A stretch of DNA of 64,000 nt, taken from Pseudomonadota bacterium (lineage in GTDB: Bacteria > Pseudomonadota > Alphaproteobacteria > Acetobacterales > Acetobacteraceae). The stretch covers positions 75,934 through 139,933 of the forward strand of contig JAJZVV010000011.1 in NCBI GenBank assembly GCA_021845595.1, read 5' to 3'. The notes under the pieces are model-generated. The model did no database searches, had not been told where the DNA came from, and was given only the letters and a program-made list of their open reading frames with translations. This document shows positions 56,728 to 64,000 of the stretch, piece after piece. Position numbers and translations under genes: made by a program. The first letter of the stretch is position 1. The number at the start of each line of letters is the position of its first letter.

Positions 56728-58511
56728 GCGGACCACGCTGGCGCCTGCGCCGCCATCTCGGCGCCGAGCGGCGCCGCCTCGGCATGGGCGCCATGGCCAT
56801 GGTGGCGCGCGCGCTGGTGCTCGTGCTGCTGCCGTGGCCGTTGAAATATCTCGTCAACATCGTGCTGTTCGGCGCCTCGCCGCCGCACTGGCTGATGCAT
56901 CTGCTGCCCTGGGCCACGGCCGATCGGTTGCTGCTTCTCAACCTCCTCAGCGGCGCGATGCTGGTGCTGGGGGTGGCCGATTCGGTGTTCGACTATATCG
57001 GCAACCGGCTGTTCCTGGAGGCGGGGCAGCGGGTGGTGTTCTCGGTGCGCCAGCAGCTGTTCGGGCATCTGGCGCGGCTGCCGCCGGCGTTCCACCGCAC
57101 CCGCCGCGGCGGCGAGCTGATGACGCGGCTGAACGAGGATGTCGGCCGGGTGCGGGACCTCGTGACGGTCGTCGGCACGGCGCTGCTGCCGCAACTGCTG
57201 ACACTCATCGGCATCGTCGGCGCCATGCTCGCGGTCGACTGGCGCTACGCGCTGCTGGCGACGGCGATCCTGCCGCCGCTGCTGTTCGTCAGCCGCCACT
57301 GGTCGCTGCTGCTGCGACGCCAGCTGCGCAGTCTGCGTCTGCAGGACGGCGAGCTGTGGGCGATGGCGCAGGAAGTGCTGACCGTGCTGCCGCTGGTGCA
57401 GGCCTGCGCGCGCGAGCCGCACGAGCTCGGCCGCTTCGTCCGCCGCGCCGCGCGGAGCCTGCGCTCGGGCATGGAGACGAGCCGCACCCAGTCGCAGTTC
57501 GCGCCGCTGATCAACCTGCTGATCGGGCTCGGCGCCGCCGTCGTGGCCTGGTACGGCGCGCGGCGGGTGATCGCCGGCACGCTGACGCCGGGGGATCTGA
57601 TGCTGTTTCTCGCCTATCTGCGCGGCATGGTCACGCCGGCGCGCCAGATCGCCAAGGCGGCGCCGACGCTGGGGCGCGCGAGCGTGGCGCTGGAGCGCAT
57701 CCGCGAGCTGTTCGGCGAACGCGCCGCCATCGCCGACGCGCCGGACGCCCGGGCGCCGGAGCAGTGCCGCGGCGATCTCGAGTTCCGCGACGTCCAGTTC
57801 GGCTATGCCCCCGGCGTGCCGACCCTCGTGGACCTCTCGTTTGCAATCCAGCCGGGGCGGAAAGTGGCGCTGGTCGGGCCGAGCGGGGCGGGCAAGAGCA
57901 CCATCGCCTCGCTCGCCGTCCGCTTCGCCGACCCCGATGCCGGGGCGGTGCTGCTGGACGGGCAGGACATCCGCACGCTGCCGCTCGGCTATCTCCGCCG
58001 CAACGTCGCACTGATGCTCCAGGACGCGCCGCTGCTGCACGGCACGGTGTGGGAGAACATCGCCTACGGCCGCCCCGGGGCCGACCGCGCCGCCGCCATC
58101 CGCGCCGCCGTCGCCGCCGGGGTGGACCCGATCATCCGCGCTCTGCCCGGCGGCTACGACCAGCCGGTGGCCGAACGCGGCGCCACGCTGTCCGGCGGCC
58201 AGCGCCAGTGCATCGCCATCGCCCGGATCACGCTGGCCGAGGCCAGGGTGGTGATCCTCGACGAGCCGAGCAGCAGCCTGGATGCGGCCACCGAGCAGGG
58301 GGTCGCGGCCGCGCTGGCCCGCCTGACCGCGACGCGCGCGACGCTGGTGATCGCGCACCGCCTCGCCACCATCCGCGATGCGGACCTGATCCTCGTGCTC
58401 GAACGCGGCCGGATCGTTCAGCGCGGCAACCATGCGGCGCTGCTGCGCGAGGGTGGCCTCTATGCCCGGTTGCTGCAGGCGCAGGAGCGGACCCTGGTGG
58501 CGGCCGAGTAG
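56724..58511 (+). CDS. ABC transporter fused membrane/ATPase (MsbA-like exporter)
   Basis: 595 residues. Six membrane helices (about 20-320), then the ATPase with GPSGAGKSTIASLAV, LMLQDAPLLHGTVWENIAYG, signature LSGGQRQCIAIARI and VVILDEPSSSLDAATE. It acts as a homodimer and could flip a lipid-linked glycan. The start overlaps the GT4 stop by 4 bases. The close coupling with two glycosyltransferase genes suggests it moves their product. It resembles lipid/peptide exporters but no substrate can be called. Confidence 0.93.
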   Translation: MSGPRWRLRRHLGAERRRLGMGAMAMVARALVLVLLPWPLKYLVNIVLFGASPPHWLMHLLPWATADRLLLLNLLSGAMLVLGVADSVFDYIGNRLFLEAGQRVVFSVRQQLFGHLARLPPAFHRTRRGGELMTRLNEDVGRVRDLVTVVGTALLPQLLTLIGIVGAMLAVDWRYALLATAILPPLLFVSRHWSLLLRRQLRSLRLQDGELWAMAQEVLTVLPLVQACAREPHELGRFVRRAARSLRSGMETSRTQSQFAPLINLLIGLGAAVVAWYGARRVIAGTLTPGDLMLFLAYLRGMVTPARQIAKAAPTLGRASVALERIRELFGERAAIADAPDARAPEQCRGDLEFRDVQFGYAPGVPTLVDLSFAIQPGRKVALVGPSGAGKSTIASLAVRFADPDAGAVLLDGQDIRTLPLGYLRRNVALMLQDAPLLHGTVWENIAYGRPGADRAAAIRAAVAAGVDPIIRALPGGYDQPVAERGATLSGGQRQCIAIARITLAEARVVILDEPSSSLDAATEQGVAAALARLTATRATLVIAHRLATIRDADLILVLERGRIVQRGNHAALLREGGLYARLLQAQERTLVAAE

Positions 58512-58515
58512 CGCG

Positions 58516-59139
58516 ATGGACGGCCCCGTGCCCCAGCCGCCCCCGCTGCGCCTTTGGCTGGTGCGGCACGCGGCGACGGACTGGACCGCAGAGGGGCGGT
58601 ATCAGGGCCGGCTCGATCCGCCGCTTTCCGCCGCTGGTCGCCAGGAGGCCGCCGCGCTCGCCGACACGCTCGCCGTCCGGCCGATCGGTGTCGTGATATC
58701 GAGCCCGCTCGGCCGCGCACTGGCGACGGCCCGGACGATCGCCACGGCGACCGGGGCCATGCTCCGCGTCGACGATCGGCTGGTCGAAATCGCTTATGGC
58801 GGCTGGGAGGGGCTGACCCAGGTGGAGGTCAAGGCGCGCTTCCCGGACGAACTGCGCCGCTGGAAGCGGACGCCGGCGACCGCGCGCCCGCCGGAGGGGG
58901 AAACCCTGGCCGAGGCGCGCGCCCGGCTCGAGGCCGTCGTGGCCGAGCTGCCCGCGCTGGCCGACGGGGCCGGCGAGATCGCCGTGGTGACCCATGATCT
59001 GCTGATCCGCCTCGCCCTGCTGATGGCGAACGGCGAGGGGCTGGAGCGGGTGCGCTCCATCGCCGTGGCGCCGGCATCGGCCCATCCGCTGCTGCTCCGC
59101 GGCACGCGGCTCGCACCGGCCGCCGCCTCGGTCCGATAA
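58516..59139 (+). CDS. Histidine phosphatase-family protein
   Basis: 207 residues of the phosphoglycerate-mutase-like fold. The catalytic phospho-histidine is His18 in LVRHAATDW, with a second His in VVTHDLLIRLALLMANG, Arg in SSPLGRALATARTIA, and Glu in EIAYGGWEGLTQVEVK. It starts 5 bases after the exporter stop. Similar proteins dephosphorylate sugars, cobalamin precursors or lipid-linked sugars, so a role in removing phosphate from the glycan product is possible but unproven. Confidence 0.88.
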   Translation: MDGPVPQPPPLRLWLVRHAATDWTAEGRYQGRLDPPLSAAGRQEAAALADTLAVRPIGVVISSPLGRALATARTIATATGAMLRVDDRLVEIAYGGWEGLTQVEVKARFPDELRRWKRTPATARPPEGETLAEARARLEAVVAELPALADGAGEIAVVTHDLLIRLALLMANGEGLERVRSIAVAPASAHPLLLRGTRLAPAAASVR

Positions 59140-59148
59140 GACCGTCCT

Positions 59149-59973
59149 CTACCGCTCGGTTCCGCGCAGCCGCGCATTGCGCCGCCGCAGCAATTCGATC
59201 GCCAGCAGCAGCGAGGTCGAGACCAGCGTCATCAATACCGCCGCGGCGAGCAAGGTCGGGCTGATCGTCTCGCGCAGCGAGAGGAACATCTGCTTCGGCA
59301 GCGTCATCTGCGCCGGGCCGGAGAGAAACAGCGCCAGCACCACCTCGTCGAACGACGTGGCGAAGGCGAACACGGCGCCGGAGAGTACGCCGGGGGCGAT
59401 CAGCGGCAGCACCACGCGGCGGAAGGCGACGAGCGGCGGCGCGCCGAGCGAGGCGGCGGCCCGCAGCAGCGCGGGGTCGAATCCGGCCAGCGTCGCGCTC
59501 ACGGTGATGACGACGAACGGCACCGCCAGCGTGGTGTGCGCCACCAGCAGGCCGAGCAGGCTGCTGGTCAGTCCGGCGGCGGAGAATACGAAGGTCATGC
59601 CGACGGCGAGAACGACGACGGGGACGATCATCGGCGAGACGATCAGCGCCATCAGCACCCCGCGCAGCCGCAGCCGGCTGTTGGCCAGGCCGAGCGCGGC
59701 GAGGGTGCCGAGCGCGGTCGCCGCCAGCGTCGTCCCGGCGCCGAGCAGGAGCGAGGTGCCGAGCGCCCGTGTCCAGAGCGGGCTCGACAGGAAGTCCGAA
59801 TACCAGCGCAGGGAGAGGCCGGGGAGCGGGTAGGTGAGGAAGCTGCCGGCAGAGAAGGACAGCGGCACGATCGCCAGCACCGGCGCGGCGAGGAAGGCCA
59901 GCGTCAGAACGGCGATCACCCCGTTCACCCGGCGCGCCAGCCGCGCCGAAAACGGTTCCGCCGCGCGCGTCAT
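59149..59973 (-). CDS. ABC transporter permease, PotC-like
   Basis: 274 residues, about six helices. The loop LLRAAASLGAPPLVAFRRVV is the EAA motif that docks the ATPase. Its structure matches PotC, the second permease of spermidine/putrescine-type importers. ATG 59973 overlaps the previous permease's stop. Convergent with the phosphatase gene 9 bases away. The imported solute is inferred only from family. Confidence 0.9.
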   Translation of the reverse strand: MTRAAEPFSARLARRVNGVIAVLTLAFLAAPVLAIVPLSFSAGSFLTYPLPGLSLRWYSDFLSSPLWTRALGTSLLLGAGTTLAATALGTLAALGLANSRLRLRGVLMALIVSPMIVPVVVLAVGMTFVFSAAGLTSSLLGLLVAHTTLAVPFVVITVSATLAGFDPALLRAAASLGAPPLVAFRRVVLPLIAPGVLSGAVFAFATSFDEVVLALFLSGPAQMTLPKQMFLSLRETISPTLLAAAVLMTLVSTSLLLAIELLRRRNARLRGTER

Positions 59974-61193
59974 CCGAGCCGCAGCCCGCCGGTGCCGGCC
60001 AGGCGCGCGTAGGCGGCGTAGAGGATCAGCGTCGCGATCAGCAGCACCGCGCTGAGCGCCGCCGCCATGCCCCAGTTCGCCGTGCCGATGGTATAGAACG
60101 CGATCTGCGAGGAGATCATCTGGTCCGCCGCGCCGCCGACCAGCGCCGGCGTGATGTAGTAGCCGATCGCCAGGATGAACACGAGCAGCGACCCGGCGCC
60201 GATGCCGGGCAGGCATTGCGGCAGGAACACGCGGCGGAACGCGGCGAAGGGCGGTGCGCCGAGCGAGGCGGCGGCGCGCAGATAGACCGGCGGGATCGCC
60301 CGCATCACGCTGTAGAGCGGCAGGATCATGTAGGGCAGCAGCACGTGCGTCATGGCGATGAGCACGGCGCTGCGGGAGTAGAGTAGGGGCAGCGGCTGGC
60401 CCGTGAGGCCGATCCCAGTCAGCGTGTCGTTGATCACCCCGTGCTCCTGCAGCAGCACGATCCAGGCGGCGATGCGCACCAGCAGCGGGGTCCAGAACGG
60501 CAGCAGCACCAGCAGCATCAGCAGTCCGGCCCGGCGCGGCGGCGCGCGGGCCAGCAGCAGCGCCACCGGAAACCCCAGCGCCAGGCACGCCGCCGTGGTC
60601 GCCGCGGCGATGCCGAGCGTGCGCCAGAGCACGATGCGGAAGATCGCCCGCTCCGCCGGCACCGCGGCGATGCCGTCCTCACCCTGCTGCAGATCGAGCG
60701 CGGCGAGGAGGTAGAACCCGGTGACGGGCGCCGCGGCCCGGCGCATGGCGAGCCAGATCGGGCGCTCGCCCCAGCGCGGGTCGATCGCCTCCATCGCCGC
60801 ACGAGGGCCGTCGGCAAAGGGTGGGGAGAGGCGGTTGGCGGTCTTGAGGATCAGTGTGCGGTAGCCGGGCTCCTCGTAGTTCAGCCGCTTGGCGAGCAGG
60901 CCGGCGGCCTTGTCCTGCGCGGCATGCGCGAGTTCCGCGGCGGCGGTGGCGAATATGGTCTCGCCCGGCATTCCGCGGCCGTCCCAGGCGCGCAGCAATG
61001 GGCCGGTGCGCGGCAGCGCGGCGCCGAGTTCCGGGTCCGCCACCGCGCGCCACAGCATCGAGGCGAGCGGCGCGGCGAAGGTGAAGGCGAGGAAGCCGAG
61101 CAGCGGCGCGACGAGGGCGAAGGCGCGCAACCGGGCGCGGCGCTCGGCGCGCACGAGCCGCCGGCCGAGCGCCGCCGCCTCATCCGCCGCCAT
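59970..61193 (-). CDS. ABC transporter permease, PotB-like with long periplasmic insert
   Basis: 407 residues: one helix at about 25-45 (AFALVAPLLGFLAFTFAAPL), then a ~140-residue hydrophilic segment (about 50-185) before the permease core, and the docking loop YLRAAASLGAPPFAAFRRVF. The longer form occurs in alphaproteobacterial PotB-like permeases. ATG 61193 is chosen since longer frames are not conserved. Lies 20 bases after the binding-protein stop and couples to the next permease. Confidence 0.88.
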   Translation of the reverse strand: MAADEAAALGRRLVRAERRARLRAFALVAPLLGFLAFTFAAPLASMLWRAVADPELGAALPRTGPLLRAWDGRGMPGETIFATAAAELAHAAQDKAAGLLAKRLNYEEPGYRTLILKTANRLSPPFADGPRAAMEAIDPRWGERPIWLAMRRAAAPVTGFYLLAALDLQQGEDGIAAVPAERAIFRIVLWRTLGIAAATTAACLALGFPVALLLARAPPRRAGLLMLLVLLPFWTPLLVRIAAWIVLLQEHGVINDTLTGIGLTGQPLPLLYSRSAVLIAMTHVLLPYMILPLYSVMRAIPPVYLRAAASLGAPPFAAFRRVFLPQCLPGIGAGSLLVFILAIGYYITPALVGGAADQMISSQIAFYTIGTANWGMAAALSAVLLIATLILYAAYARLAGTGGLRLG

Positions 61194-61213
61194 GCGCCGC
61201 GCCCGTGCCGGCG

Positions 61214-62251
61214 TTACTTCCCGACCCAGGCGTTGAAGCGCTGGTTGAGCCGGTCGATATTCTCGGTCCAGAACGCGTCGTCGATGTGCAGCGACTCGTC
61301 GAGATGCTGCGGCGAGGTCGGCAGCTCCTGCAGCAGCGCCGCCGGGATCAGGCCACCGGCCTGCTTGTTGGTGACGCCATAGGGGATCAGCGGCGGCAGC
61401 TTCGCCTGGTTCTTCGCCTCGCCGGCGAAGGCAAGGAACTTGTAGGCGGCATCGGTGTTCTTGCTGCCCTTGAGAATGACCCACGAATCGAGCGTGTAGA
61501 GGCTGCCGGTCCAGACCATCTGGAAGTGGCGCTGATTGGCCTTATTCGCCGCCGCGATGCGACCGTTATAGGCCGAGGCCATCGCCACCTCGCCCGAGGC
61601 GAGCAGCTGCGGCGGCTGCGCGCCCGCCTCCCACCAGACCAGCTGCGGCTTGATGCGATCGAGCGCGGCGAAGGCGCGATCCACGCCCGCCGGCGTGGCG
61701 AGGGTCTTGTAGACCTGGCTCGGCGGCACGCCGTCGGCCATCAGCGCGATCTCGAGGTTGGTCTTCGGCCCCTTGCGCAGCGCGCGCTTGCCCGGCCATT
61801 TCGCCGTGTTGAAGAAATCGGCCCAGGTCTTCGGTCCGTCCTTGATCTTGTCGGCATCGTAGGCGAGGACGAAATTGTAGAGGATGGCGCCGACGCCGCA
61901 CGGGTTCACCGCCGCCGGCAGATAGGCGTCCCGGCCGCCGATGCGCGCCCAGTCGAGCTTCTCGAACACGCCTTCCTCGCAGCCGACCTGCAGCTCCTCC
62001 GATTCGACCTGCACCACGTCCCACGCCGGGCTGCCGGCTTCGACCTTGCTGCGCAGGATGCCGATGCCGCCATCCCAGGAATCCTGCACCAGCTTCACCC
62101 CGGTCGCCTTGGCGAAGGGCTCGAAATAGATCTCGGTCTGCGCCTTCTGATAGGCACCGCCCCAGGAGACCACGGTCAGCCCCTCGGCGCGCGCGCCCGG
62201 GGCGAGGGCGAGCGCGGCGAACAGGGCCGCGAACGGACGCAGATACTTCAT
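61214..62251 (-). CDS. PotD/PotF-like periplasmic substrate-binding protein
   Basis: 345 residues with a signal peptide (KYLRPFAALFAALALAPG, cut near ARA-EG). LTVVSWGGAYQKAQTEIYFE, QVESEELQVGCEEGVFEKLD, TWADFFNTAKWPGKRALRKG and YTLDSWVILKGSKNTDAAYK are shared with polyamine-type binding proteins. The exact ligand, such as a polyamine, opine or amino acid derivative, cannot be told. Second gene of the importer operon. Confidence 0.9.
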   Translation of the reverse strand: MKYLRPFAALFAALALAPGARAEGLTVVSWGGAYQKAQTEIYFEPFAKATGVKLVQDSWDGGIGILRSKVEAGSPAWDVVQVESEELQVGCEEGVFEKLDWARIGGRDAYLPAAVNPCGVGAILYNFVLAYDADKIKDGPKTWADFFNTAKWPGKRALRKGPKTNLEIALMADGVPPSQVYKTLATPAGVDRAFAALDRIKPQLVWWEAGAQPPQLLASGEVAMASAYNGRIAAANKANQRHFQMVWTGSLYTLDSWVILKGSKNTDAAYKFLAFAGEAKNQAKLPPLIPYGVTNKQAGGLIPAALLQELPTSPQHLDESLHIDDAFWTENIDRLNQRFNAWVGK

Positions 62252-62280
62252 GACGTCATCCTTCCCTGGAAAGTTACAAC

Positions 62281-63396
62281 CTATTGCACGGCCGGCGGAT
62301 CGGCGGTGTCAATCGCCGTCCGCTCCGGCGCGTCGAGGGCGCGGCAATCGGCCGCCGCGAAGCCGAGGTCGAGCGTTTCGCCCGGGGCGAGCCGATCGGG
62401 CGCCGCCCGTGGCCCGAGCTTGACCACGAGGTCCGCGCCATCGGCCAGCAGCGCGCGCAGCCGGACGTGATCGCCGTGGAAGCTGACGTCGGCCAGCCGC
62501 GCGCGCAGCCGGTTCTCGGCCGCCAGCCCCGGATGCAGCCGCTCCGGCCGGATCGACAGCGTGCAGGCCGCCCCGGGTGGCAGATCGCGCCCGAGCGTGG
62601 CGCTGACCGTGCTGCCCTCGGCCAGCCGCACCCGGCAGCGGGCGCCGTCGATGGCCTCGATCACGCCGTCGAGCCGGTTGTTCTCGCCGATGAACTGGGC
62701 GACGAACGCGGAAGCGGGCGCATCATAGAGCTCGGTCGGGCCGCCGACCTGCTGGATGGCGCCTTGGCTGAACACCGCGATGCGGTCCGACATCGTCAGC
62801 GCCTCGCCCTGATCGTGCGTGACATAGACGACGGTGACGCCGAGCTGGCGGTGGATCGCCTTGATCTCGAACTGCATATGCTCGCGCAACTGCTTGTCGA
62901 GCGCGCCGAGCGGCTCGTCCATCAGGACCAGGGCCGGCGAAAAGACCAGCGCCCGGGCGAGCGCGACCCGCTGCTGCTGGCCGCCCGAAAGCTGCGCCGG
63001 ATGGCGCTCGCCCAGCCCTTCGAGGCGAACCATTTCGAGGGCGCGCCGTACCCGTGGCCCGATTTCGCCCCGCGCGACGCGGCGGACGCTGAGCGGGAAG
63101 GCGACGTTCTCGGCCACCGTCATGTGCGGGAACAGGGCGTAGTTCTGGAACACCATGCCGATATTGCGCCGGTGCGGCGGCGCACGCAGCAGCGAGCGGC
63201 CCTCGAGGCGAATTTCACCCCGCGTCGGCGTTTCGAAGCCGGCGAGCATGGTCAGCGAGGTCGTCTTGCCCGACCCGGACGGGCCCAGCAGGGTGAGGAA
63301 CTCGCCGCGCGCGATGGCAAGGTCGAGGCTCCGCACCACCAGCGTGCGGCCGTCATACGTCTTCTCGACGCCGATGAACTCGACATGCGGCGGCAA
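62281..63396 (-). CDS. PotA-like ABC transporter ATPase
   Basis: 371 residues. Walker [21 protein letters not shown], signature [20 protein letters not shown], Walker [21 protein letters not shown] and a C-terminal TOBE-type domain ([20 protein letters not shown]). The start is an unusual TTG at 63396, supported by AGGAG 6 bases upstream; no better in-frame ATG or GTG is close. First gene of the operon. The 63397-63586 gap upstream shows no certain promoter for it. Confidence 0.91.
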   Translation of the reverse strand: MPPHVEFIGVEKTYDGRTLVVRSLDLAIARGEFLTLLGPSGSGKTTSLTMLAGFETPTRGEIRLEGRSLLRAPPHRRNIGMVFQNYALFPHMTVAENVAFPLSVRRVARGEIGPRVRRALEMVRLEGLGERHPAQLSGGQQQRVALARALVFSPALVLMDEPLGALDKQLREHMQFEIKAIHRQLGVTVVYVTHDQGEALTMSDRIAVFSQGAIQQVGGPTELYDAPASAFVAQFIGENNRLDGVIEAIDGARCRVRLAEGSTVSATLGRDLPPGAACTLSIRPERLHPGLAAENRLRARLADVSFHGDHVRLRALLADGADLVVKLGPRAAPDRLAPGETLDLGFAAADCRALDAPERTAIDTADPPAVQ

Positions 63397-63586
63397 ACGC
63401 GTCTCCTGGGTGGGCGGAAGCCACCGGCATGGTGCCGGCGGCGGACGCGGATGGCAATTCCGCGCCGGCCGGAGCCGGAAGGAAGGGCCCCCGCCGGGCG
63501 GATGGCCCCGTCGGCCTTCGACCGCCCCCAGCAATCGCCCCCCGGCGCCACAACCCCGCCCGCGGCAGCCCCGGCAACGCGCAGGC

Positions 63587-63615
63587 TTGCGTCACGCGGG
63601 AACCCCCTCTAAAAC
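63587..63615 (+). promoter_or_regulatory. Predicted sigma-70 promoter of tRNA-Gly
   Basis: TTGCGT and TAAAAC are 17 bases apart, ending 15 bases before the tRNA. A strong GC-rich discriminator follows, as expected for stable RNA promoters. Confidence 0.7.
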
Positions 63616-63630
63616 GCGTCCCGCGGCTAA

Positions 63631-63705
63631 GCGGGCGTAGCTCAGGGGTAGAGCACAACCTTGCCAAGGTTGGGGTCGAGGGTTCGAATCCCTTCGCCCG
63701 CTCCA
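63631..63705 (+). tRNA. tRNA-Gly (GCC anticodon)
   Basis: A 75-base cloverleaf with encoded CCA. Acceptor GCGGGCG pairs with CGCCCGC; D arm GCTC/GAGC; anticodon stem CAACC/GGTTG with loop TTGCCAA giving anticodon GCC; T arm with TTCGAAT. The discriminator base is T. Reads GGC and GGT glycine codons, GGC being abundant here. Confidence 0.97.
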
Positions 63706-63723
63706 GATTTTCTCAGGAAAATC
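63706..63723 (+). repeat. Inverted repeat in the tRNA 3' trailer
   Basis: GATTTTC and GAAAATC form a perfect 7-bp stem around TCAG, beginning at the base after the encoded CCA. Unlike its surroundings it is AT-rich. It could guide 3' processing or be part of an integration site. Confidence 0.6.
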
Positions 63724-63736
63724 AAGGACTTACAAG

Positions 63737-63757
63737 CGGCCCTCCAGGGCCGTTTTT
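63737..63757 (+). terminator. Rho-independent terminator after tRNA-Gly
   Basis: CGGCCCT and AGGGCCG form a perfect 7-bp stem with a CC loop, followed by five T residues. It lies 32 bases after the tRNA end and should terminate its transcript. Confidence 0.9.
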
Positions 63758-64000
63758 GCTTCCAAGGCCCCCTGAACGGCAATTCGGAAGCGGAGTGGAA
63801 GCACCATGCAGAAAGTCGGCGGCGGCGGAATCGCAGGTTCGGCGGTTCCAATCCGGAGTCGAAGCGCCTCTCGGCGGGGGACAGCACCCGGCGGGCCTCG
63901 CCCGCCGCGCGACGGGCGACCACTTGGTGGACCGCACTGAAACCGCGCCCCGACGGCCGGTGGCAAGATTGGCCCCGTTCGTAGCCACCGCCAGCACCTA
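63758..64000. other. Right-edge stretch with no recognisable gene
   Basis: I see no protein with family features, no promoter of note and no RNA gene in the last ~240 bases. Open frames there are short and their translations look like GC-rich noise. Sequences behind a tRNA are a common landing site for integrating elements, but no integrase is visible before the window ends. Confidence 0.6.

Noticed and set aside
63642..63923. A 93-residue minus-strand frame across the tRNA
   Set aside because: It contains the GAGEGIRTLDPNL-type sequence known to be produced by translating tRNA genes in antisense; not a real protein.

Overview
The window is very GC-rich, densely coding bacterial chromosome, roughly 70% G+C by eye. 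Gene content and order point to an alphaproteobacterium, most likely of the Acetobacteraceae/Rhodospirillales: a hemC-hemD-mitofilin-like-HemY-like operon, a GTTC-N7-GTTC type LexA box, an alphaproteobacterial L36 protein, a glcDEF operon and many short overlapping operons. No ribosomal RNA, prophage gene, insertion sequence or CRISPR array is visible. The taxonomic call is inference from gene families, not from a marker comparison.

Left part (1-24 kb). An aldehyde dehydrogenase cut by the window edge faces a class III CoA-transferase and an alpha/beta hydrolase. Then come a TolA/TonB-like single-pass protein, a DUF815 ATPase, yajC, sodB, a squalene/phytoene-synthase-like gene, and the haem operon hemC-hemD-(mitofilin-like)-(HemY-N/TPR with a zinc ribbon). 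tsaD and uvrA converge and overlap; uvrA and ssb diverge around a LexA box that sits inside the uvrA promoter. ychF, pth and rplY (Ctc type) are housekeeping genes on the minus strand. A Nudix gene leads into a Gld-type ABC transporter (ATPase, permease, GldG-like, DUF4340), and a gluconolactonase-like gene follows.

Middle (24-41 kb). Sulfur amino-acid genes (a metY-like gene, and cysK divergent from an Rrf2 regulator over an inverted repeat) come before a complete pstSCAB-phoU-phoB phosphate operon headed by a Pho box with three 11-bp-phased half sites. Next is a tandem pair of related methyltransferase-like proteins of unknown substrate, two extragenic palindromes, rpmJ with a clear sigma-70 promoter, and glcDEF (glycolate oxidase) followed by a periplasmic TPR protein.

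Right part (41-64 kb). On the minus strand lie a gamma-glutamyltransferase-like gene, recQ overlapping cydC-cydD, a DUF488 gene coupled to trpE, ppiD and trmO. Divergent from these is a four-gene cluster on the plus strand: a large two-domain glycosyltransferase fusion, a GT4 glycosyltransferase, an MsbA-like ABC exporter and a histidine phosphatase. I read it as an uncharacterised glycoconjugate synthesis/export locus. A PotABCD-like ABC importer (minus strand) and a tRNA-Gly(GCC) with promoter, trailer hairpin and terminator close the window; the last 240 bases show no gene.

The most distinctive items are the glycosyltransferase fusion locus, the tandem methyltransferase-like pair with its flanking palindromes, the LexA box embedded in the uvrA promoter, and the Rrf2/cysK operator. 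Nothing in the window is clearly a wholly new system; the glycosyltransferase locus and the methyltransferase-like pair are the best candidates for unexplored biology.
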